NCBI GenBank assembly: GCA_000149265.1
Contig: CH002567.1
Location: 2,205,561 to 2,269,560 of the forward strand
Direction of reading: 5' to 3'
Origin: Ciona savignyi
Lineage: Eukaryota > Chordata > Ascidiacea > Phlebobranchia > Cionidae
Length of the DNA stretch: 64,000 nucleotides
Shown here: positions 59,001 to 64,000 of the stretch, piece after piece
Layout: the number at the start of each line of letters is the position of its first letter
How positions within the stretch are numbered: position 1 is the stretch's first letter
Notes under the pieces: generated by a model
What the model saw: the letters and a program-made list of their open reading frames with translations, nothing else
What the model was told of the DNA's origin: nothing
Databases searched by the model: none
Position numbers and translations under genes: made by a program

Positions 59001-61022
59001 ATAACTTAAAACAATTGAAAAGCGAAAGGAAATGATTTAACATTAAAACAAATGAGCAACTGTACAATAGCACCCACAGGTTCCCTTATATTATTCTGAA
59101 GGTATAGTTGGAAAATATATATTATATATTTATCATAGATTATTATAAACGATAAAAAATCAATTCACTTGTGCTTAGGTATTCTATTCACACACCTCTT
59201 GACATGGGGCGTTGTTTCCATGGATTTATCCGAGGGCAAATTGTGGAAATACTCAGTGTCAGCAGGTTGATCTTCAGCCCAAACCTCCCCATGAAGAGAA
59301 TCAATTGCATTGCAAAGATCTCCAATTCTTAACTTGTCATTTTTCGGTAATTTTGGAGGAGAGTTGTTGGTCTGATGTTCCTGGGTGGCAGTTGTGCGTT
59401 CCTTGTTGATTGGTAATTTTTCAGAGGGAGAACTGGTATTGCCTTCTCTAACCCAAGCTTCGCGTCTTCGATGCTTCTTCACTGCTTTAGATGACGAAGA
59501 CGAGGTTCCTTTAGTGGATGCAATGTTGGAATAGGCTGTGAGGTATCTCAATTTGTTCGAGAAATCTTTTTCTAGCTTTTTCATTGTAGAATCCGCATTT
59601 TGTCCTGATCTTGTGCCCAAAGTAGTGTTAGGACGACAAGCTGATTGCTTTTTACCCATTTTGGATTGGTTTGTTCGTACATGCATTTTAGCTGTGCTTG
59701 TGTGGAGAGCAGATGAGAGAACATTATCAGTTTTATCTTCTTCATATTGTGAAGGCACTGAAAGTTTGGAGCTGTCTTCACTCTGTTGCTAAGAATCAAA
59801 TTCTTGTTAGATTTTAATAAAGAGAAATTCGGATATATATTCAGACCGCAAAATAACGGTCGATCATGTTGACCGACGCTGACAATTAACTTGCAAAACA
59901 CGCGCATTGATAGTTCAGAGACGCCGGTTCGTTGTAGTATCGATTTATTATTATTATTATTTATTTAAGATTAACCTTTAAAAAATTACGTTTATGGTTT
60001 CGTAGACGCTTTGTTACATCAAACAATCAACGTGTGCATAGTCTATATTAAGATACAATTTACCGATCTAAACGTGAATGGGGAAGATAACTAGAACTTG
60101 TGTTCCGCACAAAATATACATTTACAAACAAGAATGAAATTACGCTTATTGGCGCCTGGCAATGAAGTTTGTTACCACTATAATAATAAAAAAATAGCAT
60201 GTGGCGAAATGAATAAAGCTTGCCTTTAAAAGCGCCGATTAATCAGATTTCTCCGCGAACGCGTGATAAAGTATTAGCGCAAATTTTACGGCCTCGAACC
60301 GCGTACACAAGCAATCGTCAGATCACCTCGCGCCCATCGTCGGGTTACCGGAGCTATTGCAGTGTGTTGTGTATGGACACGTTCCTTTAATTTAGTAGAA
60401 CCCATTAACCCGCTGCTGGGTTCGGGCAATGTCCGTAAAGTGCCTTGCCCAAGGACACAACCGACCAGCTAGCGACCAGTTTCGCACCTGCATCCTTTCG
60501 ATTGAAAGGCGACGCAGGATCTTATATGTTTAACCTAAGGTGCTTGCCTCTGACTGCGTTGAGCAAGGATAAGCCGAGCTGAAAGTGTTGACGGTTTCTG
60601 CATCCTCTGCTGATTTTGTCTCTTTTTCTTTAGGGATGTCACGTTTAAGAGTTTTTTTGTCAACACGAAACGTATCATATGTAAAAGGCCTAAGCGGCCA
60701 TCTTTTATATTGCAAGTTGTACTCCGTTGGCGCCTGGGGTCGGGTTGGCTTGATCAGTCTAAGTTGAAAAAAGGTTTTGAACACAGTAAATTATTGAACT
60801 ATAATGACAATCTATCCAATAACTCCGCGACCTTATAGGTTCGGTAACCCAACTGTGAGCGTTAGTTAATATGCACATGACATGTGTTTTAACGCCTTTT
60901 AATCACCCTCGAAGTGATATATAACATATCGGTATAATGGTAATTTAAATTTTAAGATTTTAAAACTTTTTTATTACTTACCGAATCCTTTCTTTAATCA
61001 TGGACGGTGTGACGTTGTTCAT
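56050..61022 (-). CDS. Uncharacterised 609-aa protein with Y-rich microtubule-protein-like motifs, 9 exons
   Basis: I do not recognise the family. Exons in coding order: 60982-61022, 60535-60758, 59169-59757, 58604-58818, 58025-58100, 57699-57829, 57166-57322, 56598-56765, 56050-56278; all phases agree and the total is 1,830 nt. The N-terminus carries TEYNLQYKRW and the middle SSYSDEYKNWYPCHYN. Such [ST/D]EYxxx[YF] words occur in microtubule-associated ciliary and centriolar proteins such as MDM1, CCSAP and SAXO, but the spacing is not exact, so this is only a hint. Between them lies a Ser/Lys-rich disordered stretch. A charged helix (LSELKRKERDRIIKEADDIE) follows, and the end is a compact domain (GHWNLPLNKGDDWRLEEED, then YKLRFHYKDGKLIEMQ). 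There is no signal peptide or membrane helix. Exon 3 starts at the acceptor giving phase 1; an earlier acceptor at 59788 breaks the frame. It is divergent from the 61254 gene across 231 bp. Confidence 0.75.
56320..56590 (+). repeat. Degenerate SINE (intron 8 of the 609-aa gene)
   Basis: A box GCTTGGTTGGTAAGTGTGCT, body GTCCTTGAACAAGGCACTTA, then CCAATGGATTAATTAGTTGT and a decayed tail TTTCACAAAGATAAAGCATA. Confidence 0.65.
57395..57570 (-). repeat. SINE remnant with a 56-bp internal tandem duplication
   Basis: The SINE tail (GAGGATAGTATATACG) and body (CCCCGTTGTGTTACCAAAAC, GGCAGTGTGTTATGTATGAT) are recognisable. The stretch starting TCGAATTAGCATATGCAATT occurs twice in perfect tandem, at 57427 and 57483. 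Confidence 0.7.
60308..60520 (-). repeat. tRNA-derived SINE next to the exon 2 donor of the 609-aa gene
   Basis: Well preserved (CAATCGTCAGATCACCTCGC, CATCGTCGGGTTACCGGAGC, GTGCCTTGCCCAAGGACACA, GCGACCAGTTTCGCACCTGC). It ends about 14 bases from the splice donor at 60534. The 3' tail is missing. Confidence 0.8.
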
Positions 61023-61253
61023 TGTTTTTTTTAAAGAATATATAATTTTTTCCAACTAGTATATTTTAATAAAATATATAAAGAGCACCAACTAGAACAA
61101 AACATGGTATAATATCCGCAAAAGGCATACAATAAAATCTCATTGTTTCTTTCTAACGTCATAGTGGCCGTCGTCATTCCATGGAAACGTTTATTTACCT
61201 TGCAGTTGTATCAGGAATTTTTATTGTTAACTGGCTAAGAATTTGCGCAGAAA
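61023..61253. promoter_or_regulatory. Head-to-head promoter with an X-box-like half-site
   Basis: Only 231 bases separate the start codons of the minus-strand 609-aa gene and the plus-strand four-helix protein, so they probably share a bidirectional promoter. At 61179-61188 it contains CCATGGAAAC, a good half of the RFX X-box that drives ciliary genes; the other half (CATTCC) is weak. Confidence 0.45.
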
Positions 61254-61925
61254 ATGAAGATTCGAGTTGCTACCGTCGTCGAACCTGTCATCGAGGAACA
61301 GACAGGTGTGGGGAGAGAGGTAGCAGCTTTTGATTCGTCTCTACATGTGTTAAATCCCAAAGAAGCTCATCAATATGCAGTTAAATTTCATGCAGTCATG
61401 GGTTTGGTTTCAATTTTATGTGGGATTGTGGTCCGTCTTGTCGCTGGCAGTGCATCTGCTGGATGTGCGTATTTCTTCGCTGGTTCATGTATCTCACTGG
61501 CAAGCCAAGGCCTTTTCACTGGATTCATGTTCTTACTACCAGTCATTTTTAAAGCGGCACACAACAAAATGCAGAAACTTGACAAAACAATAATACACAA
61601 AAAGTTGAATGCTATTATAAACGTTGTTGAAAGCAAGTTTACAGCTATCTATCTACTATTATGCGTTTCAAATTGTATTTTCGCGTTTGCCTTATTTCTT
61701 ACCACGTTTGTATGGGCATGCATGATGCCTGCGTTTGTATTTGTATCAACCCAAGTTGCCGGGATGTACGAAATCGTCGTGTTTTGCCAAGTTATGCTTA
61801 TTTTTGTAGGTGCCTTCGAATTCGTCGTCTGCTTTGCTGATATATTTTTCTTTGCTTTGTGGAAAAAACTAATTTCTGCCAAAATTACCGGAGATACTGC
61901 TGAACCTGACGTCGAAATACAATAA
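61254..61925 (+). CDS. Four-transmembrane (MS4A-like topology) protein, single exon
   Basis: An intronless 223-aa frame starting at an ATG just downstream of the shared promoter. The first 42 residues are soluble and slightly acidic. Hydrophobic segments follow at about 45-65, 70-100, 130-160 and 172-203, and a short charged tail ends TAEPDVEIQ. The loop between helices 2 and 3 is basic and hydrophilic (about 101-129). Four helices with both termini probably in the cytosol resemble MS4A/CD20-type or other tetraspan families, but I see no family signature and give no symbol. Helices 3 and 4 are rich in Phe and Cys. An AATAAA overlaps the stop codon at 61921, so the 3' UTR would be almost absent if that signal is used. 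The long uninterrupted frame and consistent topology support it as a real gene. Confidence 0.8.
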   Translation: MKIRVATVVEPVIEEQTGVGREVAAFDSSLHVLNPKEAHQYAVKFHAVMGLVSILCGIVVRLVAGSASAGCAYFFAGSCISLASQGLFTGFMFLLPVIFKAAHNKMQKLDKTIIHKKLNAIINVVESKFTAIYLLLCVSNCIFAFALFLTTFVWACMMPAFVFVSTQVAGMYEIVVFCQVMLIFVGAFEFVVCFADIFFFALWKKLISAKITGDTAEPDVEIQ

Positions 61926-61966
61926 ACAACACGCCAGCAAAATTGTGTTGTGTGATAGTTTTTATT
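61921..61966. terminator. Back-to-back polyadenylation signals of two convergent genes
   Basis: AATAAA on the plus strand at 61921-61926 (four-helix gene) and AATAAA on the minus strand at 61961-61966 (the 62235 gene) are 34 bases apart, so the transcripts probably end against or across each other. Confidence 0.4.
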
Positions 61967-62234
61967 GTTTAAAACCATCTAGAATCTAGATGCACAATAT
62001 AGTTGTATGCAATGGTGACTATATATCTGCCTGAAGATTTTAAACAAACCGTAATATAATATTTCTGTCCCGTATTCTTTTCGAAAACAGGGAAATACCT
62101 GGCCACATTTTGTGATTTTGTCCCAAGGCAATGTAACTAAGGAACGTTGTTAAAAAACAAAAGAATTATATTAAAATATACAAAAAACTGGAGTCCAAGC
62201 AATGACCAGTTAGTTTTCCCAACGACAAGTTATA

Positions 62235-63068
62235 CTATTTAGCGGGTGGTTTCGATCCTGCAAACTTTCTGCGGGCGGTCGTGCGCGGTGAAATTTCCTT
62301 ATAGCAGCTTACTTGATTACGCAAGAACTCAAATTCAGTGTTTTTCCTGCAACTTTCGTAGGACTTTAATCGCTGCCGTCGCGCTACAGCCGTGTAAAAG
62401 AATGGATCAATATTTAGCCTTGTACTTTTCTTCGCGTTAATCTTTTTGAAATCAAAAGGTTTGGACTGGTGCGGCAGCGGCAATATCATAGGTGGTAGAA
62501 TGTATTCATCTGTGTACTTCTGGTGCCAGCATTTTGAATTTGATCTGTGATCGTAAAAAAGCATGTAGGCCTAAATACTTAAATGTGGTTTACCATTGAA
62601 AAAATAGGCCCATCCTTGATCGGGCGTTTATGTTTACTATAGTCGCTAGGTAGAAGGGGCTGTGGCATAATTTTAATGGTAGGTTTTTAAACTTAAAAAT
62701 TACCAGCACTTGTAAGCCGATCAAACCAGCATCTATAAGCCCATGCTTAAATGGATGACCTATCTTATTTACAGTATTGCCAATAACTGTGGATAAATGT
62801 TTTAGGCTAATACCGGTTACATCTACTATAGTGTTGTATAGCAACACACACTGCGTCGCATTCGTTAAGTCCTATATATATCTCACCTGCTTTCGTTTAA
62901 TAACGGTAACTTGGTTTGTGATTTAACACCAAATTTCGAATACTTCTTGTGCGGACTGTTGATGTCTTTCTTTGTGTGTTTATTTGTAACTTGTGGTTGA
63001 TTCAGAGACGGCCAATTTTGTTTAAACCTTATGTAAACCGTGCTATCTTTACTCTGATCTCTGGGCAT
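62235..63068 (-). CDS. Small basic protein of unknown function, 2 exons
   Basis: Two exons, 62887-63068 and 62235-62544, join at GTGAGA...CACAG in phase and give 163 aa. The ATG at 63068 is chosen because the frame upstream has no ATG before a stop. A possible acceptor (CAATCTAG, near 63093) leaves open an earlier 5' exon. The protein is very basic and soluble, with Tyr/Pro-rich words (HQKYTDEYILPP, LPLPHQSKPFDF) and an Arg-rich tail ending RRKFAGSKPPAK. I see no signal peptide, helix bundle or known domain. Small basic Tyr/Pro proteins of this kind are common among axonemal proteins, but that is only a guess. Support comes from matching splice sites and phase. Confidence 0.6.
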
Positions 63069-63101
63069 ATTTTGAGCTACGAAGTAAGGCCTAGATTGCA
63101 A

Positions 63102-64000
63102 TATATGTCAATTAAACACGGTTTCTGCAAATTCGAAACTAAAAGAACTTTATATTGAATACATGGATATAAAAGGTAGAACACAAATGCGTAATTTTTC
63201 TTTACGTTTTACTGTCACATGTTCCTTATTAATACAGATATAACTAACTACTCAGACTACATAACAAAGAAATTAGCCTAACCGTTCGTGTAAGTAACGT
63301 GGCTATCGACGAGGAAGGGAGTGAATCGGTTTGTTCTAAGAAAACAAAACCGCGATCTTTCGAGGAGTGATATCGACATTGGCTCGCTAATTTCACGAAA
63401 AAAAGCAGGAAACTGCTAACCAAAATATTGGGGCGTTAAGATTATAGTTTAAAAGAGGATTAAACGCACTCTTCAGAATTATGGGTTCCCTTCGAATCCA
63501 TAGGGAACACGTAATGATTTTCCGCATTTTTTCTGCGTAGTGCTCGTGACAGGCAGGTCATGTCGCCAGATTATTGGCATAAGGGTTTATCCAATCAGAA
63601 TAAAACATACATAAATTAGGGAACCCCATAAGATAACCAATCAAAAAATGTTTTATGCATATTAAGAGCAGGTTATCTAACAATATTTAAAGTTGCATTG
63701 CGATCCCATTAACAAATGCCCGTCACAATCATGATATAAAAACAAATCTTCATTTTTAGGGTATTACCCTATTTATTTTTTTCTTTTAAATGCAGTGGAT
63801 AGCGCATTCCCGCAGATTTGATCATAATTGGAGCATTAGTTCAATCGATATGCCCAAAACCGCCAACTTTTTAGAAAAAATCATCCAAAAGTTTGGTTTC
63901 TTTACATGTTGTCTAATAAATTACAAAGTTTCATCGAGATTTCATTACTCCTTTTGGTAGATGTCGGGCAAAACATGTCACGGCTGCCAAGCGTTCGACG
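63102..64000. other. Right-hand flank with a copy of the ~335-bp dispersed repeat
   Basis: No exon recognised. From about 63480 to the end the sequence belongs to the repeat family seen in CLCA introns 5 and 24: GTGACAGGCAGGTCATGTCG, GCCCGTCACAATCATGATAT, TTTTTAGGGTATTACCC and CCAAGCGTTCGACG at the very edge. Confidence 0.65.

Noticed and set aside
59758-59788. Upstream acceptor for exon 3 of the 609-aa gene
   Set aside because: It leaves a stop in the required phase; the acceptor CTTTCAG before 59757 fits.
59581-59907. Minus-strand 108-codon frame overlapping exon 3 of the 609-aa gene
   Set aside because: Different frame from the spliced exon, with no homology.

Overview
The window looks like a piece of a tunicate genome, most likely a Ciona-type ascidian. 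It is AT-rich. Its animal genes are cut into many short exons with GT-AG introns of about 40 to 4,000 bases, and the spaces are filled with tRNA-derived SINEs (tails of the GGATAGGATATTCATG type) and small DNA transposons. The species is inferred from these repeats and from chordate-like gene content; no database search was possible. I built the gene models by matching splice sites and reading phase exon by exon. Every complete model closes to a whole number of codons.

Layout. (1) 306-8098, plus: the 3' half of a ZMYND8-type chromatin reader (coiled coil, MYND finger, long acidic tail), cut by the left edge. (2) 9333-24125, minus: a complete 20-exon, 1,755-aa ICE1 (KIAA0947, little elongation complex subunit 1) gene, tail to tail with ZMYND8. 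(3) 24126-27789: repeats only. (4) 27798-31192: an autonomous-type hAT transposon, now decayed, with clean terminal repeats, an 8-bp target duplication and an assembly gap inside. (5) 31343-32979, plus: TMEM147 (BOS/multipass-translocon subunit) with one odd intron. (6) 33140-34900: a tandem-repeat block split by a non-autonomous hAT element. (7) 35604-54259, plus: a 32-exon, 1,708-aa CLCA protein extended by one Sushi and six CUB domains. Its introns hold nested MITEs, a Gypsy-like fossil and a tandem-repeat array with the second assembly gap. (8) 56050-61022, minus: a 9-exon, 609-aa gene I do not recognise. (9) 61254-61925, plus: a single-exon four-helix membrane protein sharing a 231-bp head-to-head promoter with gene 8. 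(10) 62235-63068, minus: a small basic two-exon gene.

The genes do not form a pathway. ZMYND8 and ICE1 both act in nuclear transcription, TMEM147 acts in the ER membrane, and the CLCA-CUB protein should be secreted. The strongest candidate for something undescribed is the CLCA-Sushi-CUB6 architecture, in which a whole two-CUB cassette with its introns has recently duplicated. The noncanonical TMEM147 intron and the well-preserved transposon nests come next.
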